From Diadophis punctatus similis (lineage: Eukaryota; Chordata; Lepidosauria; Squamata; Dipsadidae), in the NCBI GenBank assembly GCA_023053685.1, contig JALIGW010000002.1, forward strand, positions 168,632,430 through 168,696,429: a DNA stretch of 64,000 bases, given 5' to 3'. The first letter of the stretch is position 1. Every line of letters begins with the position of its first letter. The translations under genes and the position numbers were made by a program. Below the pieces are notes generated by a model. It had not been told where the DNA came from and did no database searches. It saw only the letters and a program-made list of their open reading frames with translations. Shown here piece after piece: positions 1 to 13,091 of the stretch.

Positions 1-297
1 AATTTATCAAATATCACAATTATATCACAAATATATCATGTATATTTGTTGGTTTTTCCTCTGTGGCTAAACTAAAGGTATACATAAAAATTCAACCCTG
101 AGAACTGTATTTCATAGTGTGGGGGGGAAAATAATACAACCAGGCGAGGAAGAGAGAAATGAGGAGGTTCCTATTCCCAGCTAAAACACTGTTCTCTCTG
201 AAGGAAAGGCCGGGAAAGGGAGGAGCTTCAGGCCATGTATTTAGGGCAGAGGTTTCCTTCCGAGGAAGGTGGAAAGAAGCCACTTGCGGTCCATGAA

Positions 298-365
298 TTT
301 ATTTATTTATTTATTTTGGTGGATTTCTATGCCGCCCAATCCCTAGGGACTCAGGGCGAATCACA
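298..365 (+). repeat. Short retroposon 3'-end fragment with (TTTA)n
   Basis: An ATTTATTT run is followed by a stretch reading TTTCTATGCCGCCCAATCCC and then GACTCAGGGCGAATCACAA. This is the common squamate module 'ATGCCGCCCATCTC...GACTCTGGGCGGCTTACAA' that ends many old SINE/LINE copies. Related fragments occur near 5095-5150 and 48812-48905. Family name not certain. Confidence 0.5.
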
Positions 366-3300
366 AGGTGACTTTCAGTCTGTCTCCTACTAAGTGCAAA
401 ACAGAGCCAAAACACACACACTTTAAGCATCCAGAACAATACCGATCCCACTCACTTGATCGATGTCATGATGGTATCACTTCGGTAATCTTCCCAAGTA
501 TTAAAAAAAATACCTCAGTGAATGGAAAAAGATGCTTACATGGCCACGAATCACTAACGCAACTGTCCTTTTCTTCAGTCAGGGAGACATTTTATTCAAT
601 AGGAAATGAATTTTCTGTAAAGAACTCTCATTCTCTCAAAAAGTGTGGGATTAGTCAACCAAGTTTGTGGTATCTGGCTGCCTACAGAATTCCATTGTGT
701 TATAGTTTTTTTTTTTAAAAAAACGCAAAAGTATATGAAATACTGTATTTGCTGTGAGTGCAATGGGCGTGAAGCTGAAGGCAAACACAAAAACCATAAA
801 AATTGCTTTGGATCCATTCCACATGTTCAAGTTATGGACTTTTGAAAATGCCCTCATGGGGAAAATTAGAACATCTAAAGTGTACAATGGTTTGAATTAT
901 TGCTAAAAATAATGATCAGCTGGCGATTCCACTATGCTGTACTGCTTAATTCTTAGAATATACTTGGAGCACATGAGAAACAAGACTACAAAAGTTTATA
1001 AAACTTTTTGTTGGAGAGAGTTGAGACTTTATGTATACAGTATTACTACATTTTTAACTATGGCAAACATAACCTTTTGACTTACTGTAGAAAGTGTTAT
1101 CTAAATAATGAATATCTTGATAAGCAATATGGCTGTCCATATGATCTTGGACACGCAGCTCCCACCTGTTCCAGCCAATGTAACCTTCCTGAGAGCAGCA
1201 GATCTGCAGAGAAGTACTATACTAAGGGTTAGGTCCATCCCTCAGAAGCACTGGCTCTTTTCCTTTCATCTCTAGCTGGGGAAAGTCTCAATAACCCTAT
1301 TCATAACATGCATATAATGGGAGGAGGCTCTTAGTTAATCATCTGCTAAATGATTATGAATTCAAATAGTGCGGTTACGTGATAAAATCTGCAGATCATT
1401 GGAGCTTTAAGAAAGAGCAAGCCCATGCAATTCTCTGTTAAAAATAATGCCAGTCAGTGGGTGGGTGTCCATTTATATTATAAGAGTTGGGACACACCCA
1501 GTAAATACAAGCACTGCTTATCTGTGATTTATTGAAGAAAGTATCGTTGACTGGTTTCATACAAAATGCGGTGGTAGAGAAAATGCCGTCCTCAAACATC
1601 CTTGAGCCATGACCACTAAAATAATAAATGCATTTATTTGATCAACCCTCCCTTTCCCGTGAATAAATTTGTCAGATTGCATAAACTGGACAAGGCAGCT
1701 GTCAATCTTCCATCTGCATATGTGCAAGCTAAACTTTCAAGGCCGGACTCCTTTGACAACTTTGTGCTCTTAGCAATGGCTCTTAGCAACAGTCCTGGGG
1801 AATTTTGTGCTCATACATGTATAGGAGATGCAGCGCTGGAGATGCCAGCTCAGTGCCAGGACACAGCATGAAGTCACCCTTGGAAAAGGGAAAGTTGGTG
1901 CTAGACAAGAAAGCCTCCATCTTGGCTAGATCTTCGTGGGTAGCACTTGGGAGCCACTACTGAGAGCACAAAGGCTGTTGAAAGAGAGGCCTGAAGCCTG
2001 AATCCCGCATTCAACCATTCTAAGACCAGAATGGTTGAATGCGGAATCACCAGAATGTTTGGTGAAATCCAGGAATGCCAAGAGAGAGAACAACCTCTCT
2101 CAGAGTTGCTCCCAAGGGCATCAGGAACCCTTGTGCTACGATAGAAATTCTGGCTTCAACAACAACAACAACAACAAAAACCCAGAATGACAACATAGTA
2201 AGCTTATATGCTTTAGCTTGTTTGATCATAGTGTTCTTGTATCCCACTTCAAAATGTTTGTTTTGATGTGGCTGATTCATAAAGCTCTTGGTTGAGGGCA
2301 GATGTGTTAATATCTGTAACTAGAGCTCTTATTCATATTGTTTTTCACATCCTTTAGAGTAAGTGGGCTGATTACTAGATAAAAATAATGTTGCAAGAAG
2401 ATATGATCAAGAGAGAGTGAGTGCATGTGTTGCCTTGCTTTAAATATTATTTTGATTTTAGGTAATTTGCTGATTGACAGAAATAATGAGCTTGTTACAT
2501 AGAGATGGAATTTATTTCCACATATTGGCATTTGCACCTGGGTTAAGTGTACTGTTTTGGGGAAATGCTAGATTTGAGTTACAATATGGGTGGGAGGCTC
2601 AGAAAATGAGCAAGGACATATTTTCCTCCTTTAGACCATAAAAAAGATAAGGAGTAAAACAACTTGGAAGAGAAAAGCAAAGCTTAGGGCAGAGGGACTG
2701 GACTCACTATGAATTTGCAGAACCTGTATGCAGAATCTCCATGAAGACTATCACGTCCAGCCTCAATTTTTTAACATTGACAGTAGGTAGACTGTCAGAA
2801 AGTAGGACAGATAGACATCAAACTGCATTTTGGTATTTCCTTCCCAGAAAGTCTTGGCTTGTGAAGAGATTGCTGTTGTTTCACAAGATGATTAAATCTG
2901 TTCTGCTGAAACTTTTTCCTTATTCTCAATACATTAAAAAAAAAATCCCCGGCAAATCCAACTTTTTCATAGTTGGTTGATGTTTTCTTGGGTGTTTAAT
3001 AGTACTATTATGTATTTAGATAATCATTTATTGCATTGGTACACATGAGGACCAATTTTAAATCAGAAAATGAGACACATTCTCAAAATAAATGATAAAA
3101 ACATGTGCAAATTTGTTTTGGACTCTAAACAGAGATGTACAGTCAACATTTTTGTTCAACTCTTGGATTCTATAAAGACCAGGCTATCCTACTTAGAGAA
3201 ATGTAGATCTGCATTTTGGAGTGAGTTAGAGACCACCACCTCCCTCCTTTTATCTTTAAACAAACTTTTTCATGTTGAACTATAAAATGGAAATCTTTCA

Positions 3301-3640
3301 TGCCCAATACTTGATAACAGTTTCCAAAAATTTTTAGACAAGACAAATTCTCATGCTTGACAAACTCATACTAAATTACTTGTTAGCAACACCATCATAA
3401 AGGGCTTAGGTCCAGTGCTCTGATGAAAATCTGGGAGGAGGATATAATTATTGGTACATGCTACAATAAAAGCAAAAATAGGCTAAGTTTGTGAACACCT
3501 GTAGACAAAAGGATCAATCCAATACTTTTTGCTATTTGAAACAGTAGATTAAATATTACCCATCTCTAGTGAGGTAGACTGAATCTTTGATAATGGGACA
3601 GGAGGCCCTGTAGAAAATATGATTCTATCCTCCAACATCC
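366..3640. other. Unique AT-rich intergenic DNA, no gene recognised
   Basis: Only short chance open frames of 116 codons or fewer are present, without splice context or recognisable domains. The stretch holds a perfect 17-bp hairpin (2005-2044) and a short AAC run (about 2158-2177). Nothing else structured was seen. Confidence 0.6.
2005..2044. repeat. Perfect 17-bp inverted repeat, 6-nt loop
   Basis: Arm CCGCATTCAACCATTCT (2005-2021) is exactly reverse-complemented at 2028-2044. No target duplication or element ends are seen around it, so its origin is unknown. It may be the core of a decayed MITE. Confidence 0.6.
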
Positions 3641-3659
3641 AGCCACAATTACTACATAA

Positions 3660-3825
<166 letters not shown>

Positions 3826-5285
3826 TTGTGAAAAGAAACCTGTGCTCAAAGAGTATTAAAAGCCCATAAGAACCAGGTTACATGGCTCACTACTCTGATT
3901 CAATGTATGGCAGCTTGTATCCACCTGAACAAGCAGTCGTCTGCTCAGAATGCAAATTCTGACATCCCACGGCCTTCCTGGGCCTGAAACAGCAATCCCT
4001 TGGGCTATGCTCTGAAACACAAAAATAGTTTGCTTCTATTTTTCTCTTGAGTAATTGCCAAAGGGACTCTGACCAGTTATATTGAGATAAAAATGTGGAC
4101 TGATATAGCATAAAGCTTTTGAACAGTTGAGACTAAGCAGACATCTGGTTCCCGTTACACTATTCAAAATCCTTTCCCATTTATATTACAATTATGTGAA
4201 AAATAAAGTTATTCTTTTTATGGTCTTTTACCTACAATACAAAGGGCTGCCACAACTAGGTTACAAAAAAGTATGGACAGCCACAATATGGCAGCAAAAA
4301 GAAAAGTCTGATTCTTTATTGCATCCAACGGTCGTCCAGGTTTTGCAGTTGAGATATAATAGACCTATAAAATACAGAAATGACAGAAATTAGTAGACAG
4401 AAAAAAATGCAAAGCAATCATTTATACTTACTTTCCTTCACTTAACAAAGAAATGATATATTTTGTCAGATAGATACTAGTGGAGAGTTATTATCTCCCT
4501 CCCCTTCCTTAAAAATACTGTTCAAACATTTATTTTGTCCATTGTCCAAATACTTGTGTAACCATTCTCTCAATTTTTCTATGAAGAAATTGTATAGCCC
4601 GTGTCAAGTTCACAGTCTGACAGAATCCTAAAAGCATTTTATGAGATCTTTCTTATTTGCAGAATAAACAATAGGATACCTAAATTACAGTTCACAAAAT
4701 TTCTAAAGGTTTTCCTTTTGGAAAAACAGCTACAGAGGGGAAGTTTTTAATATCTGTGGTCTTTGCCTCCTAATATCAAGCAAAGGGAATTTTCTTTGCA
4801 AGCAATTTTGGTCCCCAGCATCTCTCAGTAAGGGCTGGGAAAGAAAACTGTTGACTCATTCCTTCCTAAACGAGTAGTGTAAATCAGATTAGAGTATATG
4901 AATTGAAAAGTAACTGAACTTCTAACATGTAGAAATGGAACGTTTAATCTCGGTGATCAAGAAAATGCATTGCTTACAGTAATAGGTAGGAGATTGCTGT
5001 GATTGCCATCCTAAAAACAACAGAATTGTAGGATTATGGTTTGCACCTGAGAAAAGATGAGTTTTAATAGAGTTCCCTGTGCCTATGAAAGAAGTTTATT
5101 TTATTTATTTATATCCCACCTTTATTATTTTTATTATTTTTATAAATATCTCATCTGTAGATTGGGTAGGGAAGGGAGCTGTTCCTCATCAGAGATGGTC
5201 TGGAGCCTATCATCTCTGCTGACTCTCTGCAACTGCTGTGCTCCTGCAGGTGACTTTCCGTCAGGTTGGCTCCCCTCCCCATCAC
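3826..5285. other. Intergenic DNA, no gene recognised
   Basis: AT-rich sequence without exon-like blocks. A retroposon tail-like fragment (TTTATTTATATCCCACCTTT) lies at about 5095-5130. The last 8 bases, CCCATCAC (5278-5285), are the left target duplication of the next hAT element. Confidence 0.55.
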
Positions 5286-6424
5286 TAAAGTGACCAGATT
5301 TTTTTTTCTTCAAGCGGGACACCATTGACGGGGGTGGGTTTCTCCATTTGAGTTTTGCCCTCTGCGCATGCGCAGAGGGCAAAAGAAGGCAAATGTCGGC
5401 GTCCAGGTGGGTGGAGGGGGGGAGGCGGGAGGCCTTTCCTCGCCTCCCGCCTCCCCTTCGGGAGCCGGCAATAGCTTGGGCTGGCTGGCTGGCAAGATCC
5501 TTACAACCGTCTCAGGTGACGCTCTCGGTGCGCTGTTTTAATTCTTCCCCCATGCTCGGGCCCAGCGTGCGCAGGCGCAAAAGAGGAAAACAAGTGGCGG
5601 GGGGAGGGCTTTTTAGCCGTTTCTAGGCGTCTCGGCCGGTGGCTGCATGTCCGCTCTGTGCGATCCGGCGGGGGTGGTGGGGCCTCCGGGGTCCGCCCCG
5701 AGCCCCAAACCGGCCGCCGCGCCTCCATCGCTCAGGTAGTTGGGGGTGGGGGGTGGGAAGGAGGGAGGCTTCGGAGATGATGCCCGGGCCGGCCCTTTCG
5801 AAGGGGTGCATCGCCCCCACCGTTTGTGGTTGCCATGGTGATCTCTGGCATTTGCAAATCCCATCATTCTGGCAATCTTTTGGAAGGGGCTGCTCTGCTC
5901 TGGACGCTTAGCAAGGAACGCGACTGGAACTACTGGGAAAAGTCCCAGGTAGGACGCACGCCCCATCCCGCCTGCCAGTCCTGCCCCGCCCAACCCCCAG
6001 CGCGAGACGCGCGTCCTACCTGGGACTTTTCCCGGTAGCTCCAGTCACGTTCCTTGCTAATAGCGCCCAGAGCAGAGCAGCCCCTTCCAAAAGATAATGT
6101 CTCACGATCTTTTGGAAGGGGCTGCTCTGCTCTGGACGCTATTAGCAAGGAACGCGATTGGAGCTACCAGGAAAAGTCCCAGGTAGGATGCGCGCCCAGC
6201 CCTGCCCCGCCCCTTTTGTCGCGGCACATTTGGCATGGCCTCAAGGCACACCAGTGTGCCGCGGCACACCGGTTGGGGAGCACTGCTAAGGTGACCAGAC
6301 GTCCTGCTGTTTCGTCGGGCATTCTTTCAAAAAAAGCGTGACTTTTTGGAAAAAATGCGGGACGCGGAACACACACTTGAAAAGCGTGTCTGTCCCGCCA
6401 AAAGCGGGACGTCTGGTCACCTTA
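5286..6424. mobile_element. Non-autonomous hAT element, GC-rich family, copy 1
   Basis: The ends are TAAAGTGACCAGA and TCTGGTCACCTTA (13-bp TIRs). The element is flanked by a perfect 8-bp target duplication, CCCATCAC, at 5278-5285 and 6425-6432, which is the hAT signature. The interior is very GC/CpG-rich: a GCGCATGCGCAGAGGGCAAA block near 5362-5385, a unique GC block (about 5500-5830), then one and a half copies of a long hairpin built on CCTACCTGGGACTTTTCCC and its complement (about 5870-6190). There is no transposase. The many open frames are CpG-island-like artefacts. Copies 2 and 3 are at 17464-18908 and 40832-41704 (inverted). Confidence 0.92.
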
Positions 6425-6539
6425 CCCATCACTGTCAGATAGCCCTATGACTGCCTCATCCTCATCCCCTGGACTCTCACTCAATTGGAAAGGATCGTGT
6501 CCTCTCCATCAGATGGTCCAGGTTTCAAATCAGATAACA

Positions 6540-6700
6540 GATAACAGATTAACAGTCGGAAGGGACCTTGCAGGTCATCTAGTCCAACTCCCTGCCCAAG
6601 CAGGAGACCCTTACATCTGCCTCTACCTAGGATCGAACTTACAACCTCCTGATTGTGAGGCAAGAGCTCTATCAAATCCTCCTTCTCTGAACCAGGTTCC
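6540..6700 (-). mobile_element. tRNA-derived SINE with CR1-like 3' tail
   Basis: On the minus strand a tRNA-like head (AGAGCTCTTGCCTCACAATC, then a B-box-like GTTCGATCC) leads into GGTTGGACTAGATGACCT-type sequence, which is the 3' end of CR1 LINEs, and then TTATCTG repeats. A second copy of the head is at 34630-34715 (+). Confidence 0.7.
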
Positions 6701-7603
6701 AACAGAGCTATGACAAGTAATTATGCTCAGCCACAAGTTTGGATGGCTTCTTCTTCCCTTATCACATGCTCTTTAGCTATGTCCAACTCTCAAATGCCCG
6801 GATAGTTGGAAATTCTGAATTGGTAGGCCCAATGCATCCAAGTAACAGTAGGTTGAAGGAACTGTGTTAATCTTTCATACCGGCTGAAAGTTGGTATCAT
6901 AATGTATGTTTCTGAGTATCCTTAATACACTGAGCACTTTTTTTTCTATTTTAATGCTTTATTCTGAATTAAGATTCTGGAATTTTTTTTATTTATGCTA
7001 CATTTTATATAAATGTTTACAGTTCTTATGATTAAAATCTTGTAATATTGTCAGAAAATTGACACTTTCACTTCCATAACTAGTTGAAACAGGAATATTT
7101 TAATAAGTGAAACAGGAAAATCCTTGAAATGAATTATTTTGTTATTTCTCCACATAATCATTACTATTTACCATACTTCTCGTTCAACAATGGACGACCT
7201 TCTTAATATAATCAGGAAAAAACCTCTGCACTTTTTCTCTTCAACCAGGTCCTAATCAACTTTTTCCCCTCTTCATTTGAGTCAAATAGATACCCGTGAA
7301 GATTTTCCTTTGGTCTGGGGAAATGCTGGGGTGGCATCAGGTCTAATCTATCTGGTAGATGGAGTAAAGATAATGAAACCCAACTTTGAAATTGCCTTTT
7401 GGGTGGCTTATAAAGTTCTACACAAAGCCCATCATTGTCACATTGCATCAAAATTTCCTTTTTGTGCTTCTGAATTCAGCTTAAAACTTGTTTCAACGTT
7501 TTGAGTATTGCAATGTAACACTCTGAATTTAAGTGGTGCCAGGTTCATGAAAACCTATGTAAATAATACCACCTGCCTGCTATTACCTGCAAAATGAATT
7601 TTC
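6701..7603. other. Intergenic DNA, nothing recognised
   Basis: AT-rich single-copy-looking sequence. No exon, SINE or MITE ends were seen. Confidence 0.5.
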
Positions 7604-7611
7604 CTGTTAAA

Positions 7612-8178
7612 TAGGGTGCCCAGATGTCCTGATTTTATCAGGATTGTCCTGATTTTTAGAAGCTTGTCCTGATTCTGAAAATGTCCTGATTTTGTCCTGA
7701 AATTCGAGTTCCCGTCCTGATTTGTCCTGAACTTTTGTAAAATTTTAGGATAATCAAGATGAACGTTAAATGAAAGTACGTTTGCACTACTTGTGTTTTA
7801 GTTTAATCGCTTCATTTTCAGGCAGATTCTCTTATGTATTGTTACGGAAGATTTCGTGTGCATTTTTAGTGTGTAATATTTTAATGCTTTCTTTCAGGGT
7901 TGTGATAAACTATTTAAAATACTGTAAATGTTTTCTTAGTTTAAAGTGAGCGGTGGTGTAATAAAATTGGGGTTTTATTTTATTTCCTTTCGCCCCCGAG
8001 GCACCTGAGGAGCCTGCAAAGCCAGCTTGGGGGAGGGGAGAAAGAAAGGGGGCGAAGGGTCCGTCGATCCCGCGCCCGCCAAAGCGAATACGGGCCGAAA
8101 GCGCATTTTCGCCCAAGTGAGAAGTGCTATTTTTTTTAAACTGTCCTGATTTTGGATCAAAGGTATCTGGGCACCCTA
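7612..8178. mobile_element. Non-autonomous hAT element (TAGGGTGCCCAGA ends)
   Basis: TAGGGTGCCCAGA at the left and TCTGGGCACCCTA at the right form 13-bp TIRs. A perfect 8-bp target duplication, CTGTTAAA, lies at 7604-7611 and 8179-8186. The left end carries degenerate TGTCCTGATTTT repeats. The ends resemble those of the TAAAGTGACCAGA family at 5286, suggesting a related transposase. Confidence 0.9.
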
Positions 8179-8186
8179 CTGTTAAA

Positions 8187-8962
8187 GCCTTTCATTTTCT
8201 TTTTGCAGGTGAATCTTTATTATGATATTTCATAGATTGTTGCTTTTTCCTTGGTCAGAATGATGAATCCATGTTTTTTCTGCTGTTTTTGGTTTTATGA
8301 AGAAAGGCCTCACCTTCATTTTTGTAGCAATTGCTCGCAAATTTCAAATCTTTAAACTTTCATCTCTGCTGTCAGTACGCAAAAAGCTCATATTGCAAAA
8401 TTTTCCTGTATTAAAGATGATTAAAAATATGATCCTGTAAAATGCTAAGCTTGACATTCATTTCTCTCTGAATGATCTGCTGATTTCTCTTAATCGGTTC
8501 ATCAGCTTTTGCCACGTGAAACTCCTTGGTTGCTCTAAGATCCTTCACTTCCTTCTTCATAGCATAAATCAGAGTTTACCATCTTTACAGTTTTGGCAAT
8601 GCGAATCGATGCAATCATCACATAATCAACCTTATATTCATTTCTGTTGGCAAGAGCCCTTCAGCAGTCAAAAGTTCAGTCAAAACATGTTGCCTAAAGT
8701 GCATTGGCAAGCACCCTGATGGCTTCAATGTCATAAACAATAAGGGGGGGGGATCTTTTCTCACAACAACTTTTCAGTAAGTGAAATACATCAGGATTTC
8801 TAGCATGTCAGTGCTGCCATCTATTGGTAATTTCTAACATTGGAGGCATTACTTTTCATTCAGGGCTCTTAACTGCTTGGTGGCTCTTTTTCTTAATCTA
8901 AAGAGTCCCAGTCACAATAAAAAAGATACCTTGAATGATTTGGTTGCCTTTTCTTGAAACTT

Positions 8963-8965
<3 letters not shown>
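8187..8965. other. Intergenic DNA, nothing recognised
   Basis: No open frame above about 67 codons and no recognisable repeat ends. Confidence 0.5.

Positions 8966-9044
<79 letters not shown>
8966..9044. repeat. (GA)n microsatellite
   Basis: About 39 uninterrupted GA units. Confidence 0.97.
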
Positions 9045-9046
<2 letters not shown>

Positions 9047-9306
9047 AGTATTGAATATTTCAGAACAAAGTCATAGCAAACCAATGTAATATTAAAACCA
9101 TGGAATTGATCTTGACAAAAGAGATGTTATCTTTTTCTTCCCAATGCTATTTTTGCAGCCTTCTCTAAGCTAGAACTATCTGATATGTCAAATAATAATA
9201 CCCATCATCCCTAGCCAACATGAACAATATTGGTTGGCTAATGAGAGTTGTAGTCATCATCAGTGAAGTTCTTTAGACATACTTTTTTTGATTTTTTTCC
9301 CTTTTA

Positions 9307-9443
9307 CCCTGTTTCCCCCCAAAATAAGACATCTCCTGATAATAAGCCCAATCGGGCTTTTGAGTGCATGGCAATAAGGCCAAGCACTTATTTCAGGGTT
9401 CAAAAAAAATATAAGACAGGGTCTTATTTTCGGGGAAACACGG
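9307..9443. mobile_element. 137-bp mariner-like MITE (CCCTGTTTCCCC ends)
   Basis: The left end CCCTGTTTCCCCCCAAAATA mirrors the right end TATTTTCGGGGAAACACGG, and a TA dinucleotide sits on both sides (9305-9306, 9444-9445). TA duplication plus TIRs is typical of Tc1/mariner MITEs. No coding capacity. Confidence 0.85.
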
Positions 9444-9764
9444 TATATTTTACCTCAGATGTACTGATGTGAATAGAGCCATGTGGCTCTAATAACGTAA
9501 ATTCAGATATTTCCGTTCCAAGAGTTTTCCATATTTCTGGAATCATAAACTAAGGTCATGTCCAGGAAAGCAGGCCAGCAAGTATTGTGTCTGTAGCCAC
9601 GTTCTATAGAGATGAGCTCTTGTAAAATAATAAGTAAAATGAACATTCTAATTTTTAATGCGGCTTTTGTAATGTAAATGTAAAACTAAAATGTAAAACT
9701 TCCCTTTATATTCAAAACTCTAAAAAGGTCCTTGTGGAGAACATGATCTGAAGCCCCCTAACTG

Positions 9765-9816
9765 GTGTGTGTGTGTGTGTGCGTGGGTGTGCGTGGGTGT
9801 GCGTGGGTGCGCGTGC
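9765..9816. repeat. (GT)n microsatellite with GCGTGG variants
   Basis: A pure GT run changes into GCGTGGGT units. Confidence 0.9.
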
Positions 9817-10373
9817 ACTGAGAGGGAGCATGCTATATCTGTGGAGTCCTTGGTGGCCTCTGAAGTGCACTGATGATTTTGGGTAATGAAACATATCTGC
9901 AAGCAAACAACCAACCTCAGAGACCATCAAGGACTGCCCTGTTCAACTCTGAGTAACATATATTTTCTCTTCTATTAGGGATGTATCTCTTGCCACAAGG
10001 TAGTTGCATCCTGTTGTTTGGGAGTAGAACTAAGCTCTTATTGCCAGTATGTAGATAAGATTCTTTAATATTTTCCAGAATGAAAGGAATATGTTTCCTG
10101 ATTTTTATTTTTATTTTACTCTCTTGCAAAATGGCTTTTCTGTTATAACATAGCTCTTCCATCTCCTTTTGTCAATAATGTAGTCAATTTGATATTTGTT
10201 TTGGTATTCCTTCTTTGAAAAAGAAAAATCCAGTCCGGTTCCGAACCGGGAAAAAGGCGCTGGAAATAAAATGGAGGCTGCATGGAAAGAAGATTTATTT
10301 GGTTTCCAGAAATTAGGAGTCTTTCTTTTTCTACTTTTCATCCCTTCTGGGGAAGCTGGGCTGAAGGCATTTT
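9817..10373. other. Intergenic DNA with a dispersed repeat fragment
   Basis: Bases about 9835-9945 (GTGGAGTCCTTGGTGGCCTC, then TTTTGGGTAATGAAACATAT and CCTCAGAGACCATCAAGGAC) share their modules and order with about 29710-29870. This marks a dispersed repeat of unknown class. The remainder shows nothing. Confidence 0.45.
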
Positions 10374-10381
10374 GTTTATGA

Positions 10382-10733
10382 CAGGGGTGTCAAATGCAAG
10401 GCCTGGGGGCCAGATCCGGCCTGCGGGGTGCTTAGATCTGGCCCGCTGTGCCACCCTGGCAACAAAGGACTGGCCTGCGGTGCCTCTGCCAGCAAAAATG
10501 GAGCTCGGGAGGACTGCCCGAGCTCTGTTTTCACTGGCAGAGGGTTGCAGGAAGCCGTCACAGCCGAAAATGGAGCTCGGGAGCCTGTTTTCACTGGCAA
10601 AGCACTCGGGCCACCATAGGTGCCCCTGTGACATTGAACTGGCCACACCCACCCTGACCACACCCACCCTGGCCCCCTGAGTTCACACACAACCCTGATG
10701 TGGCCCTCAATGAAATTGTGTTTGACACCCCTG
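10382..10733. mobile_element. Non-autonomous hAT element (CAGGGGTGTCAAA ends)
   Basis: CAGGGGTGTCAAA at the left and TTTGACACCCCTG at the right form perfect 13-bp TIRs. A perfect 8-bp target duplication, GTTTATGA, is at 10374-10381 and 10734-10741. The GC-rich interior contains two GGAGCTCGGGA-centred repeats. No transposase. Confidence 0.92.
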
Positions 10734-10949
10734 GTTTATGAATAGGCTGGCCTGCATTTCTTAATAGTCACAACATATTCATCTCTAAGATTTCAGACTT
10801 CTGCTTGACACTGTTAAGAAAGACGGGGGCTGCTTTCTGCCTTTAAGAACATTGTTAGCTATCAAGAGCTGTTGTTTGAAGCCTGTCTCCAGTCTCTTCA
10901 CTTACCCTACATAACAAACATGTTCCTCCATTTCTCCTTTGGGAGAAAT

Positions 10950-11168
10950 GGACTTATATACCGCTTTACAGCCCTCTCTAAGTTGTTTACAGAGTCAGCA
11001 TATTGCCCCCAACAATTTGGGTCCTCATTTTACCCACCTCGGAAGGATGGAAGGCTGAGTCAATCTTGAGCCTGGTGAGATTTGAATTGCCAAATGGCAG
11101 GCAGCCAGCAGTCAGCAGAAATAGCCTGCAGTACTGCACTCTAACCACTGCGCCACCCCAGCTCATCA
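10950..11168 (-). mobile_element. tRNA-derived squamate SINE
   Basis: Read on the minus strand: GAGCTGGGGTGGCGCAGTGG (tRNA A-box head), GGTGAGATTTGAA-type middle, TGAGTCAGCCTTCCATCCTT-like module, ATATGCTGACTCTGTAAAC and AAGCGGTATATAAGTC end. The same family occurs at 22664, 40292 (both minus), 42276 and 53337 (both plus). Confidence 0.85.
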
Positions 11169-13091
11169 TAATATTCTGCCTCTTTTAATATTAAGAATAA
11201 AGAATATTTTAATCTGGGGAGGAGGGGCTTCCTACAATCTGCTGACGTCCATGCATATAGGCATTGTGGTAGAACGTTTCAATTCTGTTTCCTGGCCTGC
11301 ACAATCCAACTCCTTTTTTGTCCTTTTTACTCCTTTATTCTTCGGTATTCCAATCTCCAACCCACAAGTGCAGATCTTGCTTGCACATTCTGTCAGTTTC
11401 AAACTGAGCTTGGCCATAATATTTGTCAACCTCCTCTTCCTGTGCATCCATTTCTATTCTCAACATTATACTGCCATTGCTTTGCAAATGTTGAGATATA
11501 CAATACATATATCTTTCTATTAACTGTCTATTAATCTTTTACATTACACCTGTACAGAGTTACAACTTCCAGAATTTCCAGCTAGGACAGTTAACTAGTT
11601 TTTCAAATTGCATTGCTGGCTATAAATGCTGTCGAAATCGGAACTTCACACCTAAGAGTAATCCCTGAGGCCAGGACCCCAGTATTCCCCCACACACATT
11701 AAAAATGTGGCAATATCATTTAGAAATTAATGCTTGCCATACTATTGCATGTACTTACGGAGTAAAGAAATTTGCAAAGTACAATAATAGAATTCACAGG
11801 ATGTCCTTTGATGTGATGGATCCAGGCCCTTTGGTCACACTTCATTTGTTAAGAACAGGGGGGGCAGGAAATAACAAAAAGTAATAATGACTGTTACTGA
11901 CATCTTTCTCTTTCCTGTTACTTCCTTTTCAGGCCACAGTTTTATCTCCAATTTGTAGCCGACAGGTTTTTACTTAGTGATTGGTTTTTACTTTTGTGTC
12001 ACCTGTTTTTGACCATCAGGTACTTTGATTTTGCTAAAAGAGTAATGCTTTGCAGGTTAACACAGTAGTTAAACCCAGCCCTAGGAGAAAGCGTGTTTAA
12101 TTTATCAAAAGAAGAAGCCATTAAAGAAGCTGCCTTTGTCTTGACATCTCAAAAATGATTGCCAGGTATGTTTTTTTTCTTTTTCTTTCCGTATATGATG
12201 AGGCATGGGTGCATTTAAGCCATAGCTGTGGTCATATTAAGGACGGGCATCTACATTGATTCTGTAGATTTATATGTTCCTATCATTTATTTCATACAAT
12301 GTAAGTTCACAAGAAGGCAAATCCCAACAAACTGTTTTGCTGGTGGAATAATTATCCTGAGATGTTGCATTGCCTGCTGGATCTGTTAAAGTAGATTCAA
12401 ATTAAGATCTCTGTTGGCAAGGATTTAAAATGTGGATTCCAGTACTCCGCAAAGTCTCGGTGGTCTGAATGGGGCCTCCCAAGGCTATTTTACAACTATC
12501 AAGATTAAAACTTTCTGCTGCAATCCTGGGCCTTCTGAATTTGAAGTGACCAAGTCTTACTAAGATCCCTTGCAAGTAGGTGTTAATTGTAATTCCAGCC
12601 ACCACGCAATAGGTTTGGGCTAATAGGTAAGCAGGAGGTAAAAGTTAGGCTAAAGGTTAAAGATCCATGAAAGCAAACAAGGAACATTTTGTGGGTTTAG
12701 AGAAACAAAGTTGTTAACCACAGAATATTTATCATAGCTTAAGAGAAAGTTTTGTTGAAGATTTGGATTCTGAGCTTGGGAATTTTTGATGGACGGAAAT
12801 TTCATTTTGCAAAATGAATTTTCTAAGATAGCAATTACACATCAGTGTCGTACTCATCTCTTCAAACCATGGAAATGTGTGACTATGAGTAAAAACTATT
12901 TTGAATTATCAGGAAATCTATTTCACTCTTCCCTTTTCCTCCTTTATTCATAACCAAAGGTCATATATTTAAAGTTGCATACACATTGCCAGTAAGTGAC
13001 GGTGTAGGTTTACATACCAAGGAATGGAAATGCAATGTTTGTGGGCACCAGATCATTTCTAATATTCCCTGATTATGTCTGCAGATACATA
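11169..13091. other. Intergenic DNA, nothing recognised
   Basis: AT-rich sequence with short chance frames only. No exon signals with coding support and no repeat ends were identified. Confidence 0.5.

Noticed and set aside
368..718. 116-codon frame near the left edge
   Set aside because: No motif, no splice signals with coding bias, and an overlapping frame of similar size on the other strand.
5310..6376. Multiple 60-126-codon frames on both strands
   Set aside because: All lie inside the GC-rich hAT copy 1 and mirror each other through its hairpins.
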